The position numbers and the translations under genes are program-made. From Apilactobacillus kunkeei DSM 12361 = ATCC 700308 (GTDB lineage Bacteria; Bacillota; Bacilli; Lactobacillales; Lactobacillaceae), in assembly GCF_001281265.1 (NCBI RefSeq), contig NZ_JXDB01000007.1, forward strand, positions 295,564 to 359,563: 64,000 nucleotides of DNA. The letters run 5' to 3'. The first letter of the stretch is position 1. Each line of letters opens with the position of its first letter. The notes under the pieces were generated by a model. It saw nothing but the letters and a program-made list of their open reading frames with translations. It was not told the origin of the DNA and did no database searches. Positions 37,511 through 46,625 of the stretch are shown here, piece by piece.

Positions 37511-38398
37511 TTAGTTTCTTTTTTTAGTTGTAGTTGTTGTTTTCTTAGCATCCTTATTTAGCGTTTCTTTAAGCTTAGTTTTTGTAGATGCTTTAGTGGT
37601 TGTATTGCTACTTTTTTTCTCATCATTGATTGGGAATGAGTAAGCACCAACCTCTAAATTAATAACACTTTTTGTTTTTAATTGAGTGGCTATTGATCGA
37701 TAGAAGCCCATCTTATCATTAAAATCGTGCATTAAGATAATAACGCGATTCCCATCTCGCATATAAACGTGTAATTCATCCGAGTACACCTTAGTTGGTG
37801 AGTATGAAATGACACGAATGTTGTCTCTGATGTCCTTAGGTAGCTTTAAATACTTTTCAATCATTGATTTCAATAATGACTGATTATTAAATTTCACTAT
37901 ATAAGGCATCTTAGAATCATTAGGGTTCTTTACAGCAATATTAGTAACCTTTCCGTTTTCTAATATTAGATACTGCTTGTTGCCACGAGTTTCATAACCA
38001 ATTTCTTTGTATGGTGAAACTGAAACAGAAAGATGATTAAATCCCGTAAATTTAAAATCTAACGATTTAACGCGATGATCATCATTAATAACCCTTTGGT
38101 TAATTTTATTTTTATGACCAATAACTTTAAAAATACTGTCCCCTTCATCTAACTGAAGTTCTCTCTTAATATCTTTTTGAGAGATATATCCGTTTCCATT
38201 AACGCTAATACTGCTAATTCGACTCATTGGTGAAACCAAATAAATCAAGATTAGTAGCAACACCACCAATGGAATGATGATATATGAGGAAGATTTCATT
38301 TTATTTTTTATCTTTTGCTTATGCAATTCAACAAAATCATCGGATATTCTTGAAGCCTTATTCGAGGATTTTTTTGAGGAAAACAATTTAGACTTCAT
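37511..38398 (-). CDS. divIB: Cell division protein DivIB/FtsQ
   Basis: Bitopic septal protein that joins FtsL and the penicillin-binding protein in the divisome. The 295-residue product has a basic cytoplasmic tail, one transmembrane helix near 40-58, a POTRA domain (ISSISVNGNGYISQKDIKREL) and a beta domain. The last 35 residues are a Lys/Thr/Ser-rich low-complexity tail. It lies between murG and ftsA as usual. Confidence 0.92.
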   Translation of the reverse strand: MKSKLFSSKKSSNKASRISDDFVELHKQKIKNKMKSSSYIIIPLVVLLLILIYLVSPMSRISSISVNGNGYISQKDIKRELQLDEGDSIFKVIGHKNKINQRVINDDHRVKSLDFKFTGFNHLSVSVSPYKEIGYETRGNKQYLILENGKVTNIAVKNPNDSKMPYIVKFNNQSLLKSMIEKYLKLPKDIRDNIRVISYSPTKVYSDELHVYMRDGNRVIILMHDFNDKMGFYRSIATQLKTKSVINLEVGAYSFPINDEKKSSNTTTKASTKTKLKETLNKDAKKTTTTTKKRN

Positions 38399-38413
38399 AG
38401 TAAAGTTCCTCCA

Positions 38414-39505
38414 TTAACGGCAAATTGATTTTGCAACTTCCAACAGACGACTTGCGGCATCACGACAACCCATTTTCCTTGAGTTTTCAGCCATCTCGTC
38501 TCTTTTTGCCTTGTCATTCATGATAAAGTCAGAATTTTCAATTAATGTCTTTGCGTTTAAATCATTCTCAGTAATGATTAAAGCAGCATCATTTTTTACC
38601 AAACTTAAAGCATTCTTGGTTTGGTGGTCAGCAGTAACATATGGGCTTGGAATTAACACTGATGGAATACCAAGTGCAGTAATTTCAGCTAGACTGGTAG
38701 CCCCTGCTCTACCAACGATTGCATCAACTTTTGGTAAAACGTTTGGCATATCAGCAATGTAATCCTTAATTACGACATTATCGTTGATTGTTTGTCCTTT
38801 TAGTTGTTCCATAACATCATCATAACGCTTTTTACCAGTAACGAACACGACTTGATAATTCTTTTCGTTGTATTGACGAATGCTTTCGCAAACAACTTTA
38901 TTAATCTTCAATGCACCTTGGCTACCACCAAAGATTAAAAGTGTTGGAACATCATTTTTTAATCCGTATTGGTCCCAAGAAAAATCAGATTTTAAGTTTG
39001 CAACTTGTTGGGCACGTGGGTTACCAGTGTACACTGTTTTTTCCTCGGGAAAAAGACTGATGGCATCTTCGAATCCAACGGCAATCTTGTCAACGTGTTT
39101 GCTTAGGAAACGGTTAGTTAAACCAACCACACTATTTTGTTCGTGAATCATTGTTGGAATCTTCATTTGTGAAGCTGCATAAACAACGGCTCCAGAAACG
39201 TATCCACCAGTACCAATCACGATATCTGGTTTGAATTTTTTAATTAACTTCTTTGATTTATGTAGACTCTTTAAAAACAAACTAACAGTTTTTACGTTGT
39301 ATAAAGAAAGAGAACGTTTGAATCCTTGGATTTCTAATTCTTCAAAAGCAATGTTGTGCTTTGGAACGATATCCTTTTCCAAGCCTCTAGTTGATCCAAC
39401 ATATAAAACTTCAGCATTTGGATCAACTCTGCGAAGTTCTTCAATTAATGCTAGTGCAGGATAGATGTGGCCACCAGTTCCTCCACCTGAAATCATTAGT
39501 CTCAT
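38414..39505 (-). CDS. murG: UDP-GlcNAc:lipid I transferase MurG
   Basis: Membrane-associated glycosyltransferase that adds GlcNAc to lipid I, giving lipid II. The 363-residue product has the Gly-rich [14 protein letters not shown] near the N-terminus, [12 protein letters not shown], and the donor-binding [11 protein letters not shown] and [11 protein letters not shown] motifs. Its start overlaps the murD stop by one base. Standard dcw order. Confidence 0.97.
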   Translation of the reverse strand: MRLMISGGGTGGHIYPALALIEELRRVDPNAEVLYVGSTRGLEKDIVPKHNIAFEELEIQGFKRSLSLYNVKTVSLFLKSLHKSKKLIKKFKPDIVIGTGGYVSGAVVYAASQMKIPTMIHEQNSVVGLTNRFLSKHVDKIAVGFEDAISLFPEEKTVYTGNPRAQQVANLKSDFSWDQYGLKNDVPTLLIFGGSQGALKINKVVCESIRQYNEKNYQVVFVTGKKRYDDVMEQLKGQTINDNVVIKDYIADMPNVLPKVDAIVGRAGATSLAEITALGIPSVLIPSPYVTADHQTKNALSLVKNDAALIITENDLNAKTLIENSDFIMNDKAKRDEMAENSRKMGCRDAASRLLEVAKSICR

Positions 39506-40884
39506 TAGTTTTCTTCCTTTCTACCTGTTTTTTGTTCTACTAGTTGGATGAATTCGTCCCCTCTTTGTTCAAAGGTATCATATTGATCCCAACTAGCATT
39601 AGCTGGAGACAATAGAACAATGTCGCCTTCTTCACTCATTGCCCATGCTTCATCCACAGCTTCTTTCATGTTGTTTACAATCTTGATGTTTTTAACGCCA
39701 GCCTTCTTAGCAGTATCTGCTAACAATTCCTTAGTTTCACCAAATAAAGTGATTGCCTTAACGTGGTCGGCGAAATCCTTTTCGAGTTTTTCAAAAGTGT
39801 AACCACGATCTAATCCACCCGCAATTAAAACAACGTTGTCTTTAAAACTTCTCAAAGCCACTTGGGTTGCTTCAATGTCTGTAGCCTTGGAGTCATTGTA
39901 GAACTTTCTACCATCAGCAGTTAATACGTATTGGACACGGTGTCTGACACCACCAAATGTACTTAGCGCCTTCTTAATTGCAGAATTACTCTGGCCCATA
40001 ATCTTTGCAACAGCAATTGCTGCTAATGCGTTTTGGACGTTTTGTTGACCAGGCACTCTAATTTCATCGATGTTCATAACGAATTCATCTTTAAAGAAGA
40101 TTTGTTCATCTTTAACATAAGCACCATCTGTACTTACTGCGTCGTATGAGAAAGGAACAACCTTAGCCTTACTACGCTTGCTCAATTCACGCCATTCTTC
40201 ATTATCAAAATTCACAACGAAGTAGTCGTTCTCATCTTGATTTTCTGTGATGCGCATTTTGGCGTTAACGTAGTTTTCTCTGGTCTTATGGTAGTCAAGA
40301 TGGTTAGAGAAAACGTTATTTAAAACAGCAATGTGAGGATGTAATGTCTTAATGCCAACTAACATGAAACTTGATAGTTCTAAGACAATGTCATCATCCT
40401 TAGTTGCCTTTGTGGTAACAGTACTTGCTGGAACACCAATGTTTCCGGCAACGTACGAACATCCAGTAGTTCTTTCTTCGTTTAGGATGTCATTAATCAT
40501 AGTTGAAACGGTTGTTTTACCATTACTACCAGTTACACCAACAATTGGTGCTTCACTGACTTGACTGGCAATTTCAACTTCAACTGTGATTGGAATATTT
40601 CTTTTAATTGCTTCTTTAATTAGTTCATTATCGTAAAAAATTCCAGGGTTCTTGACGATTAAATCAAAATTGTAATCATCTAAAATCTTTGGACTTTGTT
40701 TAGCATCAATTACCTCAACGCCAATTTTTTTTAACTCTTCTTTTGCGTCCGATTTCAAAGGATTAGCGTCATTTAACCAAACGTTAGCGTTTAATTGCTT
40801 TAATAATTTAGATGCATTGATTCCACTCATTCCTGCACCTAAAACTAGTATGTTTTTATTTTGATAATCGTCAATATTTTTCAT
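39505..40884 (-). CDS. murD: UDP-MurNAc-L-Ala:D-Glu ligase MurD
   Basis: ATP-dependent ligase adding D-glutamate to the peptidoglycan precursor. The 459-residue product has an N-terminal Rossmann-like domain ([15 protein letters not shown]), the ATP-binding [12 protein letters not shown], and the C-terminal domain with YNDSKATD and [12 protein letters not shown]. It lies between mraY and murG. Confidence 0.97.
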   Translation of the reverse strand: MKNIDDYQNKNILVLGAGMSGINASKLLKQLNANVWLNDANPLKSDAKEELKKIGVEVIDAKQSPKILDDYNFDLIVKNPGIFYDNELIKEAIKRNIPITVEVEIASQVSEAPIVGVTGSNGKTTVSTMINDILNEERTTGCSYVAGNIGVPASTVTTKATKDDDIVLELSSFMLVGIKTLHPHIAVLNNVFSNHLDYHKTRENYVNAKMRITENQDENDYFVVNFDNEEWRELSKRSKAKVVPFSYDAVSTDGAYVKDEQIFFKDEFVMNIDEIRVPGQQNVQNALAAIAVAKIMGQSNSAIKKALSTFGGVRHRVQYVLTADGRKFYNDSKATDIEATQVALRSFKDNVVLIAGGLDRGYTFEKLEKDFADHVKAITLFGETKELLADTAKKAGVKNIKIVNNMKEAVDEAWAMSEEGDIVLLSPANASWDQYDTFEQRGDEFIQLVEQKTGRKEEN

Positions 40885-40907
40885 AATTCATGCTCCCAAA
40901 AATATTA

Positions 40908-41864
40908 TTATAAAATAATTGATAAAACTCCGGTAATTGCCAATATAGTACCTACAGACCAGAAGACAATATCAATCTTCCATTCTGACCAACCTAGCAT
41001 TTCAAAATGGTGATGGATTGGTGACATTAAGAACACTCTCTTACCAGTAAGTTTAAATGATGTAACTTGAATCATTACACTCAATGTTTCCAATACAAAC
41101 ATGAAACCAATCCAAATTAATGAAAGTTCATGATGAACCAGAATTGATACGGCAGCTAAAGAACCACCAAGTGCTAATGATCCCATGTCTCCCATGAAAA
41201 TCTTAGCTGGCTTGTGGTTGAATACCATAAATGCACATAGTGAACCAACTACTGCTAAACAGAAAATAGCAACATCCATTTGATGTTGAACTAATGCAAC
41301 AACTGCATAAGCTAGGAAGGCAATGATTGATAATCCACTAACTAGACCATCTAAACCATCAGTTAAGTTAACTGCGTTTGAGAAACCAGTTAGGTAGAAG
41401 ATAATGAAAATTGCGTAGAACCAACCAAGGTGTAAATCACCCATAAATGGAATCTTTAGTGCTAGTGGAAAGTGGTGTGCATAAACGAAAGTAAAGATTA
41501 GTCCACCCACGATTTGACCCGCTAGTTTTTGCCATGCTTTTAGACCTTCATTTTGACGTCTAAACAGCTTGATACTATCGTCCCACATTCCTAATAATCC
41601 GTACAATACTAGGATGAACAATAGGATTAGTAGTGTTGGGTTCATCATGTGAGCAACCCCACCACTAATTAGTGACGCAATAATGATTGCAATGATGAAA
41701 AGAAGACCACCCATTGTAGGTGTTCCTGATTTCTTTTCATGCCACTTTGGTCCTTCTTCTCTAATCATTTGGCCTTCATGCTTTCTTCTGAAGTAGCCAA
41801 TTAGAGATGGCATAAAGATTAATGTAATTAAAAAACTAATTATGATTGGTAAAACAATATTCAT
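40908..41864 (-). CDS. mraY: Phospho-MurNAc-pentapeptide transferase MraY
   Basis: Ten-helix membrane enzyme transferring phospho-MurNAc-pentapeptide to undecaprenyl phosphate, forming lipid I. The 318-residue product has [35 protein letters not shown] and [16 protein letters not shown], all diagnostic. Of two close ATG codons the second (41864) has CAGGATG at a usable distance. It lies 21 bases after the PBP gene. Confidence 0.97.
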   Translation of the reverse strand: MNIVLPIIISFLITLIFMPSLIGYFRRKHEGQMIREEGPKWHEKKSGTPTMGGLLFIIAIIIASLISGGVAHMMNPTLLILLFILVLYGLLGMWDDSIKLFRRQNEGLKAWQKLAGQIVGGLIFTFVYAHHFPLALKIPFMGDLHLGWFYAIFIIFYLTGFSNAVNLTDGLDGLVSGLSIIAFLAYAVVALVQHQMDVAIFCLAVVGSLCAFMVFNHKPAKIFMGDMGSLALGGSLAAVSILVHHELSLIWIGFMFVLETLSVMIQVTSFKLTGKRVFLMSPIHHHFEMLGWSEWKIDIVFWSVGTILAITGVLSIIL

Positions 41865-41885
41865 AAACATCCTGATTTCAATCCC

Positions 41886-44039
41886 CTATTTAAATTTTAT
41901 GGTTACCTTGGTTCCACCATCTAGACTTTCCCCTGGTTTGACGGATTGCTTATAGGCAAATCCATCACCGTCAAGTTCGGCATCAATACCTGCCATTCGA
42001 CAGTATGTCGCAACATCATATCTAGACCAGCCCTTTAGGTTAGCCATCGTCTTACTGCCGTTGGTTTGAACAATTACCATTCGATTCTTTGAAACTTTTT
42101 CGTTGGCATCAATTGATTGATCTAATACTTTATCCCCGTCACCAATAATTGCATATTTCAAACCAGCATCTTTTAGTGCTGCCTTAGCTTCACTAGTAGA
42201 CTTACCAGTAATACTTGGAACCTTTAGACTATTTTCGCTTTCAGCATTTACGTTTTCTTCCAATGCCAATCTCATCACTGGGTTAAAGATTTCAGCCATT
42301 AGTTGTGAGGCTGTCTTAGTTCCAGTTAAATGAGGTTGTTTCATCGTTATATATAAGATGTATTTTGGATTATTTGCTGGTGCAATTCCGGCAACTGAGT
42401 ATAGGTAACTATCATCACCAGATTCGTATCCAGACTTACCATCACTGACTTGGGCAGTACCAGTCTTTGCGGCAATCTTGTAACCTGGAATCTTGTATGC
42501 TCCACCAATACCATATGATTTATAAACAACATCTTCCATATGTTGAATAACTTGTTTTGCTGTATTTGCGGTAATTGGATGACCAACTACCTTCTTTGGA
42601 TATGATTTAATGACCTTCTTGGTCTTTGGATCCACAATCTTTGTAACAAGTCTTGGTTGTAACATTGTACCACCGTTAGCGATTGAAGTTAATGCTCTCA
42701 TCATTTGCATTGCATTAACTTGGATACCTTGTCCAAACGCTGTATTAGCTTGTTCGATTGGGTAGTTAAATTGAACGCTTCCTGTTTCTTCTCCAGGGAA
42801 GCCTAAGTTAGTTGAAGTAAAGAATTGGAAACGGTTCATGTAGTTGCGCCAAGTCTTAGCACCCATTTGTTGTTCAAGATGGGCCATGGCAACGTTACTT
42901 GATAATGCGAAACCTTTGTTGTAAGTAATGTTACCCCAACCGTTTGTATTCCAGTCAGGAACAACCTTACCATCAACTAGGTATTTACCAGAATGATATG
43001 TGGCGTTTCCGTTATAGTGACCACTATTAATTGATGATGCAACAGTGAAAATTTTCATTGTTGAACCAGGTTCGTATGAATCTTGGATTAATGTGTTACG
43101 CCAGATACTACTTAGTCCCTGCTTGGTAGTAGCGTTAAATGTAGGACGTTGAGTAGCAGCTAAAATGTCACCAGTTTTAGCATTCATCAAAACGGCATTC
43201 ATTGTCTTTGGATGAACTTGGTTGTAAACACTGGTCATTTCAGTTTCTAGTAAAGATTGAAGTCGGTAGTCTAAAGTAGTGTAGACGTCGTCACCATTCT
43301 TGGCAGGCTTATTAACACTTTCACCGTTATCAACTTCCACACCTGCATTGTTTAGTTGAGTGGTCTTGTATCCATTCTTACCAGTCAATAGTTCGTTATA
43401 TACCTTTTCGATTCCCATTTGACCAGTTAGTGATACCTTGCTATCACTAGAGTTTGAGTTAGCAGACGCATATCCAATGATGTGAGAAGCAAAGACACCA
43501 TTTGGATATAGTCTTGATGGTTGTTGTAAGAAATTCAAACCAGAAATATGGTATGAATCCAGTTTTTGTTTTTGAGTTAATGAAATGTTAGTACCGGCTG
43601 AACCAAATTCAACTTGGAATGCATTGGTACTAGGATTTAGATCCTTTAATGCTTGTTTATATGAAATTGATAACACTGAAGAAATGGCTTTGGCAGCTTT
43701 TTCCTTATCAGTGATGTACATTGGCTTGTTATCTAAACCAACTTGTTTCTTATTCAAGATGGCATACATTGTATAAACGTTAGTGTCTTCGGCAAGAGGT
43801 TGTCCGTTTGCATCATAAATAGTTCCACGTTTAGCAGAAATAACGTTGCTTTGAGTGTACAAACTCTTTGCCATTTCGCTTAAGTTGTATCCACCAACGT
43901 TTTTAAATACTGATACATATGTAAATCTCAATACCATACACAAAAAAACGCCTAGACATAGCAATAGTAAAAATTGTCCATAGCGGCTACGGTTTTCTCG
44001 GCGTTTTTTTTGTTTGTTCCGATTATTTAATTTATTCAT
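41886..44039 (-). CDS. Class B penicillin-binding protein with PASTA domains (PBP2X/FtsI-like)
   Basis: Septal transpeptidase that cross-links peptidoglycan. The 717-residue product has a short cytoplasmic part, one transmembrane helix (about 21-42), a dimerisation domain, the transpeptidase motifs GSTMK (SxxK), SSN and KTGTAQ, and two C-terminal PASTA repeats (LKVPSITGKSTSEAKAAL and the NLKGWSRYDV repeat). PASTA repeats and the place between ftsL and mraY match PBP2X of streptococci and PBP2B of Bacillus. Its start overlaps the ftsL stop by four bases. Confidence 0.95.
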   Translation of the reverse strand: MNKLNNRNKQKKRRENRSRYGQFLLLLCLGVFLCMVLRFTYVSVFKNVGGYNLSEMAKSLYTQSNVISAKRGTIYDANGQPLAEDTNVYTMYAILNKKQVGLDNKPMYITDKEKAAKAISSVLSISYKQALKDLNPSTNAFQVEFGSAGTNISLTQKQKLDSYHISGLNFLQQPSRLYPNGVFASHIIGYASANSNSSDSKVSLTGQMGIEKVYNELLTGKNGYKTTQLNNAGVEVDNGESVNKPAKNGDDVYTTLDYRLQSLLETEMTSVYNQVHPKTMNAVLMNAKTGDILAATQRPTFNATTKQGLSSIWRNTLIQDSYEPGSTMKIFTVASSINSGHYNGNATYHSGKYLVDGKVVPDWNTNGWGNITYNKGFALSSNVAMAHLEQQMGAKTWRNYMNRFQFFTSTNLGFPGEETGSVQFNYPIEQANTAFGQGIQVNAMQMMRALTSIANGGTMLQPRLVTKIVDPKTKKVIKSYPKKVVGHPITANTAKQVIQHMEDVVYKSYGIGGAYKIPGYKIAAKTGTAQVSDGKSGYESGDDSYLYSVAGIAPANNPKYILYITMKQPHLTGTKTASQLMAEIFNPVMRLALEENVNAESENSLKVPSITGKSTSEAKAALKDAGLKYAIIGDGDKVLDQSIDANEKVSKNRMVIVQTNGSKTMANLKGWSRYDVATYCRMAGIDAELDGDGFAYKQSVKPGESLDGGTKVTIKFK

Positions 44040-44413
44040 TTGCTAACATTCCTTACGTTTTTATTGGACAAAGATAAATCGGCTTGTTTAGCAATTTTTT
44101 GTAGACGATTTCCGCTTTGAAGTTCACTTACTTCTTGCTTTAGTGTACTGTTATCATCTTTAACCTTGCCTAATAAATTAGTTGTTACTTGAAGTTCTGT
44201 GGCGTGGTTACCTAGTGAGATCTTTTCACCAACTAGTCCAACCATCAAAAAGAATACAAGTGAACATCCTAATATTACAACAGTTTTTTCAAATTTTGAC
44301 AATCCAAGTCTTACATTTGATTTTACTTCTGGATTTTGTTGTTTTTGTTGTTCCCCTGCGGAGTAATAACCAGGGGTAGCGTATACGCTATTAGCTAGAT
44401 TATTTTGTGCCAT
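44036..44413 (-). CDS. ftsL: Cell division protein FtsL
   Basis: Small bitopic divisome protein that pairs with DivIC and DivIB. The 125-residue product has a cytoplasmic tail, one transmembrane helix (VVILGCSLVFFLMVGLV, about 50-66) and a periplasm-facing coiled coil (about 80-110). Sequence is poorly conserved; the call rests on topology and the place between rsmH and the PBP gene. Confidence 0.88.
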   Translation of the reverse strand: MAQNNLANSVYATPGYYSAGEQQKQQNPEVKSNVRLGLSKFEKTVVILGCSLVFFLMVGLVGEKISLGNHATELQVTTNLLGKVKDDNSTLKQEVSELQSGNRLQKIAKQADLSLSNKNVRNVSK

Positions 44414-44433
44414 CAGATTAACTCTTCTCTCTA

Positions 44434-45381
44434 TTATTTATTAATTCTCTCAATAACTCTCAATTTTGCACTATGTGAACGATGATTATCTCTCAATTCG
44501 TCATCACTCGGTAGTATTGGTTTCCTATTAATTAATTTGTAGTCAGGTTTCATGGCGTCTGGAATGATTGGTAAACCACTTGGTAAATCTTCAATCGTGG
44601 TCTTTTCCTTAAACATTGTCTTAACCAATCGATCTTCTAATGATTGGAAAGTAATGACGCTTACTCTTCCGTTCACATCAATTAAATCGATTGCTTTTTC
44701 CAATGATTCTTCCAAAGCACCTAGTTCGTCGTTCACCGCAATTCTCAATGCCTGAAAGACTTTCTTGGCAGGATGACCACCGTGACGTCTAGCCGCGGCT
44801 GGAATTCCTTCCTTAATCACATCAACAAGTTGTTCTGTTGTGTCGATTGAATGGTTTTCTCGGTTCCTTTCAATCGCTCGTGCAACTTGCTTAGAAAATT
44901 TTTCTTCTCCATAACGGAAGAAAATCTTCACTAATTTTTCGTATGGCCATTCGTTGACGATTTTCCATGCGTCTAATGGATTTCTCTGATCCATTCGCAT
45001 ATCTAATCGTGCATCGTGTTGATAACTAAAGCCTCTACTTGCGTCATCAAACTGTGGAGATGAAACTCCTAAGTCATACAGAATTCCATCAACAAATTGA
45101 ATTCCTAATTTATTCATTTCTTCTTGAATGTATCTAAAGTTGCTTCTAACAAAGGTAACCTTATCCTCATCTATGTATTGCTTGAGATTAGTTTTGTTAT
45201 ATTCGATTGCCACTTCATCTTGATCGAATGAATAAAGATGACCAGATGTTAATTGTGACAAAATTCGGGCACTGTGGCCTCCCCCACCAAGGGTACAGTC
45301 GATGTAAATGCCATCGGGTTTAATATTTAATCCGTCAACTGCTTCTTTAAGTAGTACAGTTTCATGATGAAATTCCGTCAT
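44434..45381 (-). CDS. rsmH: 16S rRNA (cytosine1402-N4)-methyltransferase RsmH
   Basis: SAM-dependent methyltransferase (MraW) modifying C1402 in the 16S decoding centre. The 315-residue product begins [16 protein letters not shown] and has the motifs [40 protein letters not shown] and [11 protein letters not shown]. It follows mraZ by 18 bases. AAGAAGGTGA precedes the ATG. Confidence 0.97.
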   Translation of the reverse strand: MTEFHHETVLLKEAVDGLNIKPDGIYIDCTLGGGGHSARILSQLTSGHLYSFDQDEVAIEYNKTNLKQYIDEDKVTFVRSNFRYIQEEMNKLGIQFVDGILYDLGVSSPQFDDASRGFSYQHDARLDMRMDQRNPLDAWKIVNEWPYEKLVKIFFRYGEEKFSKQVARAIERNRENHSIDTTEQLVDVIKEGIPAAARRHGGHPAKKVFQALRIAVNDELGALEESLEKAIDLIDVNGRVSVITFQSLEDRLVKTMFKEKTTIEDLPSGLPIIPDAMKPDYKLINRKPILPSDDELRDNHRSHSAKLRVIERINK

Positions 45382-45399
45382 AATTAGTCACCTTCTTTT

Positions 45400-45825
45400 C
45401 TAAAAATCAATTAAGTCTTCAGCAATGTCGTCGAACTCTTCACCAGCAGTTGCTGAGAATTCGTCCCACTTTTCCTTGCTCCAGATTTCAATTCTTGTGG
45501 AAACCCCCACAATCACACATTTCTTTTCGATACCCGCGTAATCAATCAAAGTATCTGGAATGTTAATTCTTCCTTGGCTATCAACCTTACTTTCGTCGGC
45601 GGCTGAGAATAGAAAACGTGAAAAGTATCTTGCTGACTTCTTGCTTACAGGAAGTTGATTAATCTTTTCTTGAACCTTTTTCCATTCATCCATAGGATAT
45701 CCGAATAAACATCCATCAAGTCCACGTGTGATGATGAAGTTCGCACCTATTTCTGATCTAATCTTGGAAGGAATGATCAAGCGCCCTTTTGAATCTATTG
45801 AATGTTCATATTCACCCATTAACAC
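45400..45825 (-). CDS. mraZ: Transcriptional regulator MraZ
   Basis: AbrB-fold DNA-binding protein, first gene and repressor or activator of the dcw operon. The 141-residue product has two MraZ repeats with the conserved GEYEHSIDSKGR and DSQGRINIPDTL segments. GTG is taken as start because AAGGAGTG is seven bases upstream and family members begin MxMGEY; the ATG two codons later is possible. Upstream are GTGG repeats at ten-base spacing that look like its operator. Confidence 0.95.
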   Translation of the reverse strand: MLMGEYEHSIDSKGRLIIPSKIRSEIGANFIITRGLDGCLFGYPMDEWKKVQEKINQLPVSKKSARYFSRFLFSAADESKVDSQGRINIPDTLIDYAGIEKKCVIVGVSTRIEIWSKEKWDEFSATAGEEFDDIAEDLIDF

Positions 45826-45862
45826 GCTTCTTCACTCCTTCCAATTTATATTACCTTGATTT

Positions 45863-45889
45863 TACCACTATCCACCACTTCGTACCACC
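45863..45889 (-). promoter_or_regulatory. Putative MraZ operator: three GTGG repeats at 10-bp spacing
   Basis: On the minus strand GTGG occurs with CCAC starting at 45865, 45875 and 45885, exactly ten bases apart, just upstream of mraZ. Known MraZ sites are short G-rich direct repeats with about ten-base period. Two further GTGG words lie upstream at about 45926-45955. Confidence 0.65.
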
Positions 45890-45961
45890 TTATTATTAAA
45901 TTTCTTCCAATATGTACTAATTTTCACCACATTTAGATTAAAATCCACTAATTTTAGACAA

Positions 45962-45991
45962 TAAAAAAAGAGCTACCAACATTGGTAGCTC
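45962..45991 (-). terminator. DUF3397 terminator
   Basis: Hairpin GAGCTACCA/TGGTAGCTC with a T-run on the minus strand, separating the DUF3397 gene from the dcw operon. Confidence 0.85.
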
Positions 45992-45997
45992 AAGGTT

Positions 45998-46381
45998 TTA
46001 AAGCGTTTTGGCGGCAATTATCAAAATGGTGGAGGGCCAGACCACAAAAAAGTAAATTACTGAAAATCTCCACAAGAATTTGTAAAAAATCCCCACTTTG
46101 GCATTACTACGTGTGAACAAGTAGTAGATTGCGTAGATAATCCCAATTATAACAAGTCCTAACCATACATATGGTAAGAAAGATTGATCGTGTTTATCCA
46201 ATGATAATTGGTAGATATCATAACTCATGATAATTGGAAAGAAATCACTCGCTCTAATCGAAATCTTATAAAGTTTGCTAATAATTTTTTTGACGATATT
46301 GAACAGTAATGAAAATAAGAATAAAAATACCACCTGAACTAATACCATGGTCAAAAATCCAAACGGAGAAATAACAATCAC
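45998..46381 (-). CDS. DUF3397 family membrane protein
   Basis: 127-residue membrane protein with about four transmembrane helices (near 5-25, 45-62, 68-90 and 102-125). It matches by length, topology and position the DUF3397 family found just upstream of mraZ in lactic acid bacteria. Function unknown; the constant link to the dcw cluster hints at the cell envelope. Confidence 0.75.
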   Translation of the reverse strand: MIVISPFGFLTMVLVQVVFLFLFSLLFNIVKKIISKLYKISIRASDFFPIIMSYDIYQLSLDKHDQSFLPYVWLGLVIIGIIYAIYYLFTRSNAKVGIFYKFLWRFSVIYFFVVWPSTILIIAAKTL

Positions 46382-46464
46382 CTCAATATGAATTAGTTTG
46401 CATTATTCGCTGATGAACTGTAAACTTTAAAATATATTATTAATTGCGGAAAGTGGTGTTAATA

Positions 46465-46584
46465 ATGGCTAAGAAAAAGAAATCTAGATTTCAAATCATT
46501 ACCATGATTTTTGTCTGGTTAATGATTATCTCAACTGTTGGTGGTTTAGTACTAGGTGCTGCCTTCCAACTATTTGAAAACTAA
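46465..46584 (+). CDS. DUF4044 family small membrane protein
   Basis: A 39-residue reading frame, too short for most gene finders: basic start MAKKKKSRFQ and one transmembrane helix (MIFVWLMIISTVGGLVLGAA). It matches the DUF4044 type of tiny membrane proteins placed near the dcw cluster in Lactobacillales. A weak GCGGAAAG lies upstream. It is divergent from the DUF3397 gene and converges on ftsK. Function unknown. Confidence 0.75.
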   Translation: MAKKKKSRFQIITMIFVWLMIISTVGGLVLGAAFQLFEN

Positions 46585-46625
46585 TAAAAAATGGAACCTA
46601 TCAAAATGATGGGTTCCATTTTTTT
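46585..46625. terminator. Bidirectional terminator, DUF4044 gene and ftsK
   Basis: Hairpin ATGGAACC/GGGTTCCAT with A-run left and T-run right, between the two convergent genes. Confidence 0.8.
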
